Of a stretch of DNA of 64,000 nucleotides, positions 47,511-56,898 are shown in pieces. The stretch lies in the NCBI RefSeq assembly GCF_963676275.1, contig NZ_OY781091.1, positions 3,264,775 to 3,328,774 on the forward strand. Reading direction: 5' to 3'. Position 1 is the stretch's first letter, and each line of letters begins with the position of its first letter. The notes beneath the pieces were generated by a model, which saw only the letters and a list, made by a program, of their open reading frames with translations, ran no database searches and was not told the origin of the DNA. A program made the position numbers and the translations under genes. Source of the DNA: an uncultured Cohaesibacter sp. GTDB lineage: Bacteria; Pseudomonadota; Alphaproteobacteria; Rhizobiales; Cohaesibacteraceae.

Positions 47511-47809
47511 AACAGCCTCCTTCCAGCGACACAGGCAACAAAAGCCGCTTGAGTGGTTTTTCAGCTCCATCCTGTTCCAAACAGGATCACTATTGGCCGA
47601 AAAAGAATAGAATATTGGCCCACCTGTTTCATATTGAAACAGAGCCAATCCGACTATTTAGAAATTTGCAAGCATTGTGCCGTTGCTGGAATCAGCAAAA
47701 TGACGCTAGGAATGGAAATGGAATATTCGACAGATTGAGGCGACCGGAGGGATTGCATAAAGTTCCCCGACAAGATCGCCCTGCGATTCACCGAAGGACC
47801 AGCCAAGGC

Positions 47810-48514
47810 ATGCAGCACAAGACACCGGAAGAAATGGGTTCGGCGCAAAGATGGATCTTTTTCATCCTGATTGCGGGTCTTGTCGCAATCACATTCCTGT
47901 TTTTGCTCAGTCGGATATTTGAATATTCAGGCCCGACCTTTTTCAAGAATCCCTATAGCGAGGAAACGGCCCCGAGACGGATCGATGTCGGCGGCATGAA
48001 TGTCATGGTTCCGGCTAATGTCATCAGAACCGCAAAGCAGCGCAAGACAGACATGCTCGACCAGCTCGACATGGTTTTTCTCTGGCCTACTCTGGAAGGC
48101 TTCAGCCGCAAGAATCAGGTCGCCTTCAGCGATGCCTCGGAAAAATCGAAACTGATATTTGTTTCCATCAGCCGACCGGACAAGCTGCTGCTCAGTTCGG
48201 AACGGCTTTTCAGCGTCTATAGCCAGTTCTTTTCGGGAGAGCCGATCAGAGGCCCCGGCTCCCTCATCGGCTTTGCCATGGATGACACGGCGGGCTTTGG
48301 CGGGGAAACCATTTTCTTCAAGCCAGAAGCCGCCGAACCCTTCGTTGCGCGTTGCATAGAATCCGACAGCACGGAAACGCCCTTCTGCATGCGGGAAATT
48401 GCATTGGGGAGCAGCATACAGGTAACCTATCGCTTTCGCCCCCATCTGTTGCAATATTGGAAACAGCTAGACGGGCAGATCCTGTCCAGATTGCAGGCTT
48501 TTCTGGTTCCCTGA
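47810..48514 (+). CDS. Membrane-anchored protein of unknown function
   Basis: 234 residues from the ATG at 47810 (AAGG nearby); the frame is open from 47549 but codons before 47810 show no protein-like pattern. One membrane segment (RWIFFILIAGLVAITFLFLLSRI, residues 12-34) anchors a periplasmic domain of about 195 residues with VGGMNVMVPANVIR, LDQLDMVFLWPTLEGFS and CIESDSTETPFCMREIALG; the two cysteines may form a disulfide. No family is recognised. It stands alone. Confidence 0.7.
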   Translation: MQHKTPEEMGSAQRWIFFILIAGLVAITFLFLLSRIFEYSGPTFFKNPYSEETAPRRIDVGGMNVMVPANVIRTAKQRKTDMLDQLDMVFLWPTLEGFSRKNQVAFSDASEKSKLIFVSISRPDKLLLSSERLFSVYSQFFSGEPIRGPGSLIGFAMDDTAGFGGETIFFKPEAAEPFVARCIESDSTETPFCMREIALGSSIQVTYRFRPHLLQYWKQLDGQILSRLQAFLVP

Positions 48515-48625
48515 TAACAGGTTCGCCGATGTCCGCCTTCCGATGCCTCGTTCCCTGATCCCGTCTCCCTGATGCCACGCCCTGACACCAAACCTAGCCA
48601 AACCTAGCCAAACGTCTCCCTGTCA

Positions 48626-48664
48626 GCAAAAAGGCTGCCACCCCTTTCGGGGCAGCAGCCTTCT
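48626..48664 (-). terminator. Intrinsic terminator after the DUF3126 gene
   Basis: AAGGCTGC(TG)CCCC and GGGG(T)GGCAGCCTT pair across a GAAA loop; on the minus strand TTTTT follows. Confidence 0.85.
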
Positions 48665-48724
48665 ATAAATCAAAAAGCCCAATAGCCAATCAATCAGGAA
48701 AATATCAACCGCGCAAAAGCGCCA

Positions 48725-48955
48725 TCATTCCTCTTCCAGATCATAATCCAGAATTGCCATGGAGAAATTGTAGGACAGATCTTCATCTTCCTCATCGCGG
48801 AAGAGCACGCCGACAAACTCATCTCCGACATAGACTTCTGCGGAATCATCCTTACGCGGGCGCGGGCGCACCTCTAGATTCGGAGACTGTAGTGTCTTCC
48901 GCATGAAAGATTGAAGTTTTGCCAGTTCGGTCTTGTCCAAAATTGCCTCCTGCAA
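48725..48955 (-). CDS. DUF3126 family protein
   Basis: 76 residues. The sequence KTELAKLQSFMRKTLQSPNLEVRPRPRKDDSAEVYVGDEFVGVLFRDEEDEDLSYNFSMAILD matches the small acidic DUF3126 family of alphaproteobacteria. Function unknown. It is often found beside cysE, as here (cysE is the next gene upstream on the same strand, 183 bp away). Confidence 0.9.
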   Translation of the reverse strand: MQEAILDKTELAKLQSFMRKTLQSPNLEVRPRPRKDDSAEVYVGDEFVGVLFRDEEDEDLSYNFSMAILDYDLEEE

Positions 48956-49138
48956 GTTGTGCTGATCACAATTGGTTCATCCAAATATTCAAAACTGCCG
49001 CAGATCACTCCGACAGTTTGATTTCATGACCGGCTGAGTGGCATAGCCTACCCGCAGAGTAAAGCTGCTATCCACATGATTTCAAGTTTTTCTGCAGAGA
49101 TAAATGGACAAATTGCCATAGTCCCTCGTCTGAAAGGC

Positions 49139-49966
49139 CTAGCCGGCATCTTCCAGAATCTGATCCATGCTGATTGCGGGCTCCGCGCAACCGGCCTGCC
49201 CGACAACCTTTGCAGGCACCCCGGCAACCGTTGTCTTGCTCGGCACGCCCTTGAGCACCACCGACCCGGCCGCCACACGCGAGCAACTGCCGATCTCGAT
49301 ATTGCCCAGCACCTTGGCGCCGGCTCCGATCAGAACACCGTGGCGAATCTTGGGATGACGATCACCATCCTCCTTGCCGGTGCCGCCCAGAGTGACTCCT
49401 TGCAGAATGGAGACATCATCTTCCAGAATTGCCGTTTCACCAATGACGATGCCCGTGGCATGGTCAAAGAAGATCCCCTTGCCGAAGGACACACGCGGAT
49501 GGATATCGACCTGATAGACCTGCGAGCTGACGCTTTGCAGATAATTGGCAAAATCCCTGCGCCCGTTCTTCCATAGCCAGTTGGCCAGACGATGGGTCTG
49601 GATGGCATGGAAGCCCTTGAAATAGAGGATTGGATCAACAAAGCGGGCGCAGGCCGGATCACGATCTGCCACGGCGCGGATATCAGCCCGCATGGCTTCG
49701 GGTATGAATGGATCCGAGGCACAGGCATCGCGATAGGCCTGCCGGATCGCCTCCGAATCCATTGCAGGATTATGCAAGCGATCCACGATACGATGAATTA
49801 CGGCATTCTCGAGCCGCTTGTGGCTGAGAATGGTTGAATAGATGAAGCTGCTGAGCACAGGCTCAGCCCGCACAATGCTTTCAGCTTCGGCCCGCACCCG
49901 TTCCCAAACGGGATCAACAACATTTGGCTGATCATAGATGCTGCGGCTTAGGCTTGCCTCTACCAT
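49139..49966 (-). CDS. cysE: Serine O-acetyltransferase
   Basis: 275 residues from the ATG at 49966 (AGGAGAGG just upstream). An N-terminal helical domain (WERVRAEAESIVRAEPVLSSFIYSTILSHKRLENAV) is followed by a left-handed beta helix with IHPRVSFGKGIFFDHATGIVIGETAILEDDVSILQGVTLGGTGK; the catalytic His/Asp are in DHATG. It makes O-acetylserine for cysteine synthesis. The C-terminal tail (MDQILEDAG) may bind cysteine synthase, though it lacks the final isoleucine typical of that interaction. Confidence 0.96.
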   Translation of the reverse strand: MVEASLSRSIYDQPNVVDPVWERVRAEAESIVRAEPVLSSFIYSTILSHKRLENAVIHRIVDRLHNPAMDSEAIRQAYRDACASDPFIPEAMRADIRAVADRDPACARFVDPILYFKGFHAIQTHRLANWLWKNGRRDFANYLQSVSSQVYQVDIHPRVSFGKGIFFDHATGIVIGETAILEDDVSILQGVTLGGTGKEDGDRHPKIRHGVLIGAGAKVLGNIEIGSCSRVAAGSVVLKGVPSKTTVAGVPAKVVGQAGCAEPAISMDQILEDAG

Positions 49967-50207
49967 ATCCTCTCCTACTCCCGCTTTCGAACGGGACGAC
50001 TGACTTCGCCATCCGGCTGGCTCCTTCAAACCCGCCGTAAATGGACTGGTGGCATGAAGACTTCGTGCAATTGTCTAATTCCTTCGCATGCCTTTTGTTT
50101 GGCATACAATACCGATACAAATAGGCCGCTAAGCTGAGGTCTGCAAGAACGAAAGCCCAATCTTTCTCAACTTGAGCAAAAATTATCCTATAAAAGTTAG
50201 CATAGAA

Positions 50208-51008
50208 ATGACAGACACCCCAAATTCAGACAAAATCCTGATAGAGCGTGCCGGGTCAGTCGGCAAAATCATCATCAACAATGAAGCCAAGCGCAACGCC
50301 ATGTCGCTTGATATGTGGCACGCCATCCCCAAGGCGATCGCAACACTGGAGGCGGACCCCGCCGTGCATGTGATTGCCATAAAGGGCGCTGGCCTTTCCG
50401 CCTTTGTCTCCGGCGCGGACATCTCCGAATTTGACGAGGTGCGCAAGGATACCCCGTCGGCGACCCATTATGATGACGTCAATGCGCAGGCCTATCGCGC
50501 CGTGCGCAATGCGAGCAAACCGACCATCGCCCTCATCAGGGGCTTCTGCATGGGAGGTGGATTGGGGCTGGCCGCGGCCTGCGATCTGCGCCTGTCGGAC
50601 GAGGCAGGAAAATTCGGCATTCCGGCAGCAAAGCTCGGCATCAGCTACCCCACCGCCGCCATTGCGGACATTGTCCATATTGTCGGTCCGGCCAATGCGC
50701 GGGAAATTTATCTGACAGCCAGAGTCTATGATGCCGATGCCGCTCTGGCACTGGGGCTCCTTCATGCCATTTTCAGCAAGGAAAGTTTCGAGACTGAAGC
50801 AGAGGCCTATTGCCAGTCTGTCGCCCGTCTCGCTCCCCTCAGCCACCAATATCACAAGGCCGCGATCAATGCCGCAATCGGGCAGACCGACAGCCTGCCC
50901 TATGATGATTTGCGGGCCATGGCTTGCGCATGCCTTGATAGCGATGATTACAAAGAGGGCCGTCTGGCTTTCAGCGAAAAACGCAAACCCGTCTTTAAAG
51001 GCCAATAG
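50208..51008 (+). CDS. Enoyl-CoA hydratase/isomerase family protein
   Basis: 266 residues from the ATG at 50208. The crotonase fold is clear: NEAKRNAMSLDMWHAI, AFVSGADISEFDEV (first oxyanion glycine) and RGFCMGGGLGLAAACDLRLSDE (second). Of the two common catalytic glutamates, the position after GIPAAKLGI is aligned with a non-acidic stretch (SYPTAA), so it may be an isomerase or other crotonase rather than a true hydratase. Cytoplasmic acyl-CoA metabolism. Convergent with the following hydrolase. Confidence 0.88.
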   Translation: MTDTPNSDKILIERAGSVGKIIINNEAKRNAMSLDMWHAIPKAIATLEADPAVHVIAIKGAGLSAFVSGADISEFDEVRKDTPSATHYDDVNAQAYRAVRNASKPTIALIRGFCMGGGLGLAAACDLRLSDEAGKFGIPAAKLGISYPTAAIADIVHIVGPANAREIYLTARVYDADAALALGLLHAIFSKESFETEAEAYCQSVARLAPLSHQYHKAAINAAIGQTDSLPYDDLRAMACACLDSDDYKEGRLAFSEKRKPVFKGQ

Positions 51009-51078
51009 CCAAAAGCAACACGCAGCGCGGCAAGGGCCTACACTCAAGGCTCTTGCCCGCAGCAGAGAGGGGCGCGTG

Positions 51079-51828
51079 TCAGCCTTCGGCGAAAAATTCC
51101 AGAACGGCTTTCTTGAACACCTTGTCGCCAACCGCAACCATGTGATCCCGCCCCGGAATATCGCAAATGCGCGCATCGGGCAGCACATCGGCCAGTTCCT
51201 TGGCCGTACCGGCAATGGCATCGCGCGTGCCGACCGCGACCAGCGCAGGCACTTTCATTTGCGACAATTCATCGACCGATATCTTCTGGCGCGCTGATCC
51301 CATACAGGCGGCCAGCGCCAGACGGTCACTCTTGGTCTGATCGGCAAACTGCCGGAAAGCGCGCCCCACGGCACTGCTCGCCTTTTCCCCGTCATCCGCC
51401 TTGAGCGCATCAATGATCGGCTGCGGGTCTCCGGTACCATGAATCATGCCACCGCCCAGACCACCAAACACCACCTTCTTGACCCGCTCTGGATATTTCA
51501 GCGACAGGAAGGCGGAAATGCGTGCGCCCATGGAATAGCCCATCACCAGAGCCTGATCGATCCCCAGATGATCAAGCAGAGCGCGGGCATCTTCAGCCAT
51601 CAGGGGCGAGGAATATAGAGCCGGATCATAAAGCTTTTCGCTTTCTCCATGCCCTCGATTGTCAATCGCCAGAACGCGATAGCCTGCCTGGGTCAGGGTC
51701 TGCACCCATCCCGGATTGACCCAATTGACGGTCTTGTTGGAAGCGAAACCGTGAATCAGCAGCACCGGTTCACCGTCCCCCTCATCGAGATAGGAAATCT
51801 TGTAGTTGTCGGATTTGAAGTAGGGCAT
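51079..51828 (-). CDS. Alpha/beta hydrolase
   Basis: 249 residues from the ATG at 51828 (MPYFKSDNYKISYLDEG). Oxyanion loop PVLLIHGFASNKTVNW, acid-type turn DNRGHGESEK, nucleophile GYSMGARI and C-terminal histidine PGRDHMVAV are present. The frame stays open upstream to 52023, but those residues are not typical of the family. Related proteins include esterases and dehalogenase-like hydrolases; substrate unknown. No signal peptide. Confidence 0.9.
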   Translation of the reverse strand: MPYFKSDNYKISYLDEGDGEPVLLIHGFASNKTVNWVNPGWVQTLTQAGYRVLAIDNRGHGESEKLYDPALYSSPLMAEDARALLDHLGIDQALVMGYSMGARISAFLSLKYPERVKKVVFGGLGGGMIHGTGDPQPIIDALKADDGEKASSAVGRAFRQFADQTKSDRLALAACMGSARQKISVDELSQMKVPALVAVGTRDAIAGTAKELADVLPDARICDIPGRDHMVAVGDKVFKKAVLEFFAEG

Positions 51829-52072
51829 ATCGAAATTGAAATCACTTTGGAAAAGGAAACGAGACGCAGAGCGCCCTTTTTTAGCTTCATAGCAGCTTGC
51901 GCCAGAAGCGCAAACAGCATCACCATCCAAAAGCAGGCCTTTTGGGAAACCGCCGCGAATATAAGTATATCTTTGGATAGGAGCAAGATATAAACAGACG
52001 CATAGTAGGCAGTTTGCCAACAAATCGTTATGCTGGAAAGCGCAAGAATTTCATTGAATAAAGGCGAATACA

Positions 52073-52321
52073 ATGGCCGGCTCACAAATACCGCATTTCA
52101 AGAATGATCAGGGCGTACCGGTAATCTCCGTTGGAGTGAGAGAGTTTCAATGCATTGGAGCAACGCCACCGCAGGATCACCCGCATATTTTTCTTGATAT
52201 GGGCAAGGCAGACGAGATCCTCTGCCCCTATTGCTCCACTCTTTATAAGCTGGATGAAGATCTTGGCCCCCAGACCACGCGCCCGTCCGGTTGCTATCAC
52301 GAAGATAGCGATCAAGCGTAA
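52073..52321 (+). CDS. zf-CHCC zinc-finger protein
   Basis: 82 residues. It matches the zf-CHCC family related to the NDUFS6 subunit of complex I: ISVGVREFQCIGATPPQDHPHIFLDMGKADEILCPYCSTLYKLD, with C and H ligands and the C-x2-C pair. In bacteria these small proteins bind zinc and are linked to respiratory complex I assembly or membership. No other nuo genes are in the window. Confidence 0.9.
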   Translation: MAGSQIPHFKNDQGVPVISVGVREFQCIGATPPQDHPHIFLDMGKADEILCPYCSTLYKLDEDLGPQTTRPSGCYHEDSDQA

Positions 52322-52565
52322 ATCTGTTGATTCCCTCTTCCTGCTTTGAACAATCACCTTCCCATTCAGCTGGGGACGAGTGAATGTGACAAGCTTGTGA
52401 AAGCAGCCCTTTTGTTTTTGATCAATTCGGTACAGACTAGGCCCAACTAATGTGCTATCGGCCTGCTAGACTGAATTGATTGCAAGATCCTCAGGATCGG
52501 GCATCCCCGGTCTATCCTGCACAAGCCAATGAAGCCCCGAGTTGCCGCGCGCACTCCAAGATAGA

Positions 52566-53795
52566 ATGACCAGTTCGAAAGACCCTGTCATGACCGAACA
52601 ATTGCCGATCATCGTAGCAGGCGCTGGCCCGGGCGGTTTGTCCGCAGCCCTTGCAATTGCCTGCAAAGGATTTCCTGTATTGCTGCTTGAGCGCAACAGG
52701 ATTCCCATGGAAGTGGGCGCTGGCATTCAGATTTCTCCCAACGCGACAAGCAGCCTGAAGGAATGGGGCGTTTGGCCCTATATTTCGAAACTGGCTGTAA
52801 AACCGGAAAAGATCTGCATCAATTCCGGCGTAACCGGTGCGCGCCTGTCGGAAGTCTCGACAAGCGACATTTCCAAGCGTTTCGGCGCGCCCTATATGGT
52901 CATTCATCGCGCCGACCTGCAACAGGCGCTCTACCATCGGGCAAGCCAGTCCGACCTGATCGAGATGCTGGACGAACGCGAGGTACGCGAGGTCACAGAA
53001 ACCGGCAACGGGGTGGAAGTGCGCTGCAAGCTGGCCAATGGTGAACACGCCTTTTATCGCGGCGCGGCCCTGATCGCGGCCGACGGCGTCTGGTCGCGCA
53101 TCCGCACCGACTATTTCGGCAACAGCCCGGCGGCCTATAGCGGCAAGACCGCATGGCGCGCCACCCTGCCCATCCAGATGGTACCCAAAAGCATAGACAG
53201 CGAGAATGTCGGCCTCTGGCTCTCGCCCAAGGCCCATCTGGTGCATTATCCGATTGTCTCCGGACACATGATGAATCTGGTGGCCATTGTCGATGAGGAC
53301 TGGAGCGAGGAAGGCTGGAACGGCAAAGGCGATGGTGCCTGGCTCAGCAAACGCTTCTCCCGCTGGCCAAGAGAGGTCCGAGAATTGCTCGCCGAGCGGG
53401 AAGACTGGCTCAAATGGGCCCTGTGTGGTCAGGATCCGACCCAGCCATGGGTCAAGGGCAAGGTGGCGCTGCTGGGCGATGCCGCCCACGCCATGCTTCC
53501 CTTCATGGCGCAGGGCGCGGTCATGTCGATTGAGGATGCAGCCATTCTGGCCCGCGCCATTGACGAGATAGACGGACCCATTGAGCAAAGCCTTCAGGCC
53601 TATGAACAGGCCCGCAAGAAGCGCGTCTGCCAGGTGGTAAACCGGGCCCGCAACAATGGCCGCATCTATCATATGAGAGGCCCGCTCGCCATGGCCCGCA
53701 ACCTGACCATGCAAATGCTGCCTGCCAGCCAGTTTGTCAGGCAATTTGACTGGATCTACAGCTGGAAGCCGGAACAGGTCACCTTCACGGTCTGA
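52566..53795 (+). CDS. FAD-dependent monooxygenase (salicylate hydroxylase-like)
   Basis: 409 residues from the ATG at 52566; an in-frame ATG at 52590 (MTEQLPIIVAGAGPGG) is as likely and would remove 8 residues. The Rossmann GxGxxG motif is AGAGPGGLSAALAIACKGF, the DG motif is LIAADGVWSRIR, and the GD motif is VALLGDAAHAMLPFMAQGA. Family members hydroxylate aromatic acids such as salicylate with NAD(P)H and oxygen. The exact substrate is unknown. It stands alone. Confidence 0.92.
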   Translation: MTSSKDPVMTEQLPIIVAGAGPGGLSAALAIACKGFPVLLLERNRIPMEVGAGIQISPNATSSLKEWGVWPYISKLAVKPEKICINSGVTGARLSEVSTSDISKRFGAPYMVIHRADLQQALYHRASQSDLIEMLDEREVREVTETGNGVEVRCKLANGEHAFYRGAALIAADGVWSRIRTDYFGNSPAAYSGKTAWRATLPIQMVPKSIDSENVGLWLSPKAHLVHYPIVSGHMMNLVAIVDEDWSEEGWNGKGDGAWLSKRFSRWPREVRELLAEREDWLKWALCGQDPTQPWVKGKVALLGDAAHAMLPFMAQGAVMSIEDAAILARAIDEIDGPIEQSLQAYEQARKKRVCQVVNRARNNGRIYHMRGPLAMARNLTMQMLPASQFVRQFDWIYSWKPEQVTFTV

Positions 53796-53836
53796 GGAGA
53801 CGCCCCTTCTCTGTCTCTATAAAAGGTGGTTCCAAT

Positions 53837-53866
53837 AAAAAAGAGCGCCCCGAAACCGGAGCGCCC
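53837..53866 (-). terminator. Intrinsic terminator of the sigma/anti-sigma/subtilase operon
   Basis: On the minus strand GCGCTCCGGTTTCGGGGCGC folds into an 8-bp stem and is followed by TCTTTTTT. It lies about 30 bp after the subtilase stop. Confidence 0.8.
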
Positions 53867-53893
53867 ATCAAGCTCTATTAAAGCATGATCTTG

Positions 53894-55567
53894 CTATTGC
53901 TCTTCGGCAACCGTCGAAGGGGCTTGCCCTGCTGCCGTTTCTGCCTGATCTGGCTGTTCTATCTGGTCTGATTGCTCTGTTTGCTCTAATGGCTCTGATG
54001 ACTCTGGCATCCCTTGCTCTGCCAGCACTTGCGCAACATCCAACCGGCCATAGCCGAATTGCGGATCCTTGCCTTCAGCCCCCAGATCAAGGGCAGCAGC
54101 CGATAGCCGCTGCTTGATTTGCGCCAGCGCCAGATCCGGTTGCTTTTGCAGCAAAAGCGCCACCGCTCCGGAAATATAGGCCGTCGCCATGGAAGTCCCC
54201 GACTGCAACGCAAAGCCGTCCGCTCCGGCGGCGACCAGCACATCAACCCCGGGCGCGGCCAGCTCTATGTCATCGCCCTGATTGGCAAAGACATAAAGCG
54301 CATCGGCCACATCTGTCGCGGTAACGGCAATCACGGGACCATAGGCCGCAGGATAGGCCACCGGCGCATCATTGCCCTCATTTCCCGCCGCAGCGACCAG
54401 CACGATGCCCTTCTCACTCGCTTTGGACAGCGCCATTTCCAGCAGATCATCACGACCACCGGCAAAACTGAGATTGAGAATGCGTGCCCCTTCAGCAACC
54501 GCCCAGTCGATGCCATGAACAATGTCAAAGCTGTCAGCAACCATATGCCCCGCCGCATTGGCACGAAAGACTTCAGCCGAGAGCAGCGACACCCCTTGGG
54601 CTATTCCGCGCATGCCTGATCGCGCCGCAATGATGGACGCAACGGCAGTGCCATGCTCGGGCACCAGAACCGACTCACCCCTGCCGTCAAATGCCGAGAA
54701 GCGCGCCGAGACGACACCGGAAAGAGAAGGATGATCCTCCCTGATGCCGCTGTCGATCACCGCAAGCTTGATCCCCTCGCCATTGGCCTCGTCTCCCAGT
54801 TGCCCCAGTCCCAGACGGTCAAGGGCATATTGCAACTCGGCGAAGGGCGTCGCCGCTTCGCTCTGGCCATTGTCAGAAGGATAATAATAATAGTCCGGCT
54901 GGGCTCTGAAGACGCGTCCGTCGGTCGCCATCTCCAGAATATCCCGCGGCGACATGTCCGCAGGATATTTCAGCTTGAGTATCAACTGGTCCAGCAAGGC
55001 AACGCGCTTGGCCTCCACCAGTTCCAGCCCGTAATCCGCAATGAAGAGATCGGCATCATCTCTGGAAAGGCCGGGATGAAGAAGCACGACAAATTCAGTA
55101 TCGCTGGCCCATGGCTTGTCTCCGATGGAATAGACCCGTGGCTTCGCCTTTGCTGTGCGCAAACTGTCCGGCAGCTCAATGCGAGCCGTTGCCCGCGGCG
55201 GTCTTGGTGGGCGCGTGGCAGAGGAAGCCCTGCGCGGCGCAGGCCTGTAGCCCTGCCGTGGCGGCGGTTCGGGCGGGTAATAATCCTCTGGCGGTGGCTG
55301 CATCCGGTTTTGACGGCTGATGCCATCAATGATGCTGAGCCCCAGCCCGACACCGAAGCCAATGGCCGCACCGCTGGCATTGCCGCGCGAACGCGAAGAG
55401 CGATCCGGCCGTCCATTGGTCGCAGGCTTGCGAATATAGGGCGGCTTGGTCTCATAATCATTATAGGTTTGCGCCTGTGCAGCCGGAGCTATTGAGGCGA
55501 CTGGCAAAGCCAGAAGCCCGACACCCGCCAGCACCACACATATATTATGCAAGAATATCCGCTTCAT
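53894..55567 (-). CDS. Exported S8-family (subtilisin-like) serine protease
   Basis: 557 residues. A signal peptide (VVLAGVGLLALPVASIAPAAQAQ) is followed by an arginine/proline-rich region with a hydrophobic glycine-rich stretch (ASGAAIGFGVGLGLSIIDG), a propeptide-like part, and the S8 domain: Asp in IKLAVIDSGIREDHP, His in VPEHGTAVASIIAA, Ser in LQSGTSMATAYISGA. The C-terminal 45 residues are low-complexity, rich in E and Q. It is the last gene of an operon with an ECF sigma factor and its anti-sigma factor (21-bp gap), so its expression or action may be tied to that stress response. Confidence 0.92.
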   Translation of the reverse strand: MKRIFLHNICVVLAGVGLLALPVASIAPAAQAQTYNDYETKPPYIRKPATNGRPDRSSRSRGNASGAAIGFGVGLGLSIIDGISRQNRMQPPPEDYYPPEPPPRQGYRPAPRRASSATRPPRPPRATARIELPDSLRTAKAKPRVYSIGDKPWASDTEFVVLLHPGLSRDDADLFIADYGLELVEAKRVALLDQLILKLKYPADMSPRDILEMATDGRVFRAQPDYYYYPSDNGQSEAATPFAELQYALDRLGLGQLGDEANGEGIKLAVIDSGIREDHPSLSGVVSARFSAFDGRGESVLVPEHGTAVASIIAARSGMRGIAQGVSLLSAEVFRANAAGHMVADSFDIVHGIDWAVAEGARILNLSFAGGRDDLLEMALSKASEKGIVLVAAAGNEGNDAPVAYPAAYGPVIAVTATDVADALYVFANQGDDIELAAPGVDVLVAAGADGFALQSGTSMATAYISGAVALLLQKQPDLALAQIKQRLSAAALDLGAEGKDPQFGYGRLDVAQVLAEQGMPESSEPLEQTEQSDQIEQPDQAETAAGQAPSTVAEEQ

Positions 55568-55588
55568 CCTCTCCCCCGATCAATTCTG

Positions 55589-56296
55589 CTATTGGCCCTT
55601 GGCTGCGAATTTCACCAGCTCCGACTGAGCCGTAAGAAGCTCCAGAAGCCCAGCTTCGCCATCCGCTGGCAACTGTTCCTTGGCAATGGCAATCTTGTAG
55701 AAGCCACCCGCCATCGGGCCTGCAATGACCTTGGCCGACAGAGACTGCAACAAATCACTGATCGCCTCGATTGTCGCATCCGGCTTGAAGACAACAAGGA
55801 AAACCGGCCAGTCCGCCTGCGCAGCCGTGCTCAAGGCGCGCTCTTGCGGCCCGGCGGCCGTCGTAAAGCTCGAGATTGCCGGTATAGCGCCCTTGCCTGC
55901 CCCCCCGGCCATCATGCTCCCGATCAGAACTGTCTGAGCAACGATGACAAAGGCAGCAGCCGCTCCGGCAAATCGCACAGCAGGGCTGGAGAAATTGGCC
56001 CAGAAGCCCTTGAAGCGTTCAGCCAAGCCCACAGAATCGGAATGAGAGGCGCGGTGCCCCTGCCTTTCCAGCAGGTCGATATCAGCAAGCAATCGATCCA
56101 GCCCCCCCGGCATGGGTGCCCCCAATGCGGCATGCTGCTGCTCCACAGCACGGACTTCCTGATCAATCAGCTCAAGCTGGGAGGCCATGTCGGGATGGGC
56201 CGCCAGATAGCGTTCCACCTTTTGCAGATCATCAGCTTCCAGCAGGCCCTTCACATACCAGGGCAGGAGCTTTTCGATTTCCGGATCATAGGTCAT
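55589..56296 (-). CDS. Anti-sigma factor (zinc-less, membrane-bound)
   Basis: 235 residues from the ATG at 56296 (GAGG upstream); a start at 56338 overlapping the sigma gene is possible. The N-terminal part LLPWYVKGLLEADDLQKVERYLAAHPDMASQLELIDQEV has the anti-sigma helical fold but lacks the HxxxCxxC zinc site. One membrane segment (VRFAGAAAAFVIVAQTVLIGSMMAGG, around 130) and a periplasmic C-terminal part with several conserved hydrophobic blocks follow. It should hold the ECF sigma factor inactive at the membrane. The signal and the release mechanism are unknown. Confidence 0.85.
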   Translation of the reverse strand: MTYDPEIEKLLPWYVKGLLEADDLQKVERYLAAHPDMASQLELIDQEVRAVEQQHAALGAPMPGGLDRLLADIDLLERQGHRASHSDSVGLAERFKGFWANFSSPAVRFAGAAAAFVIVAQTVLIGSMMAGGAGKGAIPAISSFTTAAGPQERALSTAAQADWPVFLVVFKPDATIEAISDLLQSLSAKVIAGPMAGGFYKIAIAKEQLPADGEAGLLELLTAQSELVKFAAKGQ

Positions 56297-56328
56297 GTCT
56301 TTGTCCTCGACACTGGTGTTTTCGGGCC

Positions 56329-56898
56329 TTATGGCCATCCCCGGTCGATACCGGATTTTGCCAAAAGATCTGACAGCTTCTTGCGTGCATGGAACACCCG
56401 CGTCTTTACCGTATTTTCAGGGACCGACAAGATAACGGCAATCTCCTTGATTGCCTTTTCCTGATAATAAACAAGATCGATCACTTCCCGATGCTCATCA
56501 CTCAGCCGGTCGATACAGAGCCGCATCGCTGCGGCCTTGTCCTGCTTGAGCGTGGACATTTCCGGCGTATCGCCTTCATCCTCCAAGCCGGATGCATAAT
56601 CGTCATCCAGTTCGGCATCCGAGCGTTTGCGCATGAGAGAAAGTGCCTTGTTGCGTCCTATCGAGAGAATCCAGGAAGAAACCTGGGATCGTCCCTCGAA
56701 TTTCCCCGCAGAGCGCCACACGTCGATGAAAGTCTCGTTCACCAGTTCCTCTGCCTGCGCCTCATTCTTCACGAAGCGCAGCAAAAAACGGTAAAGCCGA
56801 AGATGATGCCTCTGATAAAGCAGAGCAATGGCCTTGCGATCATTTCGCGCAATCTGCTCAAGAAGAGCCCGATCACGTGTTTCCTCTGCTCCGGACAT
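56329..56898 (-). CDS. ECF-type RNA polymerase sigma factor
   Basis: 189 residues from the ATG at 56898 (GAGG upstream); the frame continues to 57084 without family character. Sigma-70 region 2 is in LLYQRHHLRLYRFLLRFVKNEAQAEELVNETFIDVWR and SSWILSIGRNKALSLMRKR; region 4 is in LSDEHREVIDLVYYQEKAIKEIAVILSVPENTVKTRVFHARKKL. It directs RNA polymerase to a small regulon. First gene of the sigma, anti-sigma, subtilase operon; such genes are usually autoregulated, so a target promoter may lie in the upstream region. Confidence 0.95.
   Translation of the reverse strand: MSGAEETRDRALLEQIARNDRKAIALLYQRHHLRLYRFLLRFVKNEAQAEELVNETFIDVWRSAGKFEGRSQVSSWILSIGRNKALSLMRKRSDAELDDDYASGLEDEGDTPEMSTLKQDKAAAMRLCIDRLSDEHREVIDLVYYQEKAIKEIAVILSVPENTVKTRVFHARKKLSDLLAKSGIDRGWP

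Noticed and set aside
52512-53744. 410-codon minus-strand frame
   Set aside because: Antisense shadow of the FAD monooxygenase gene.
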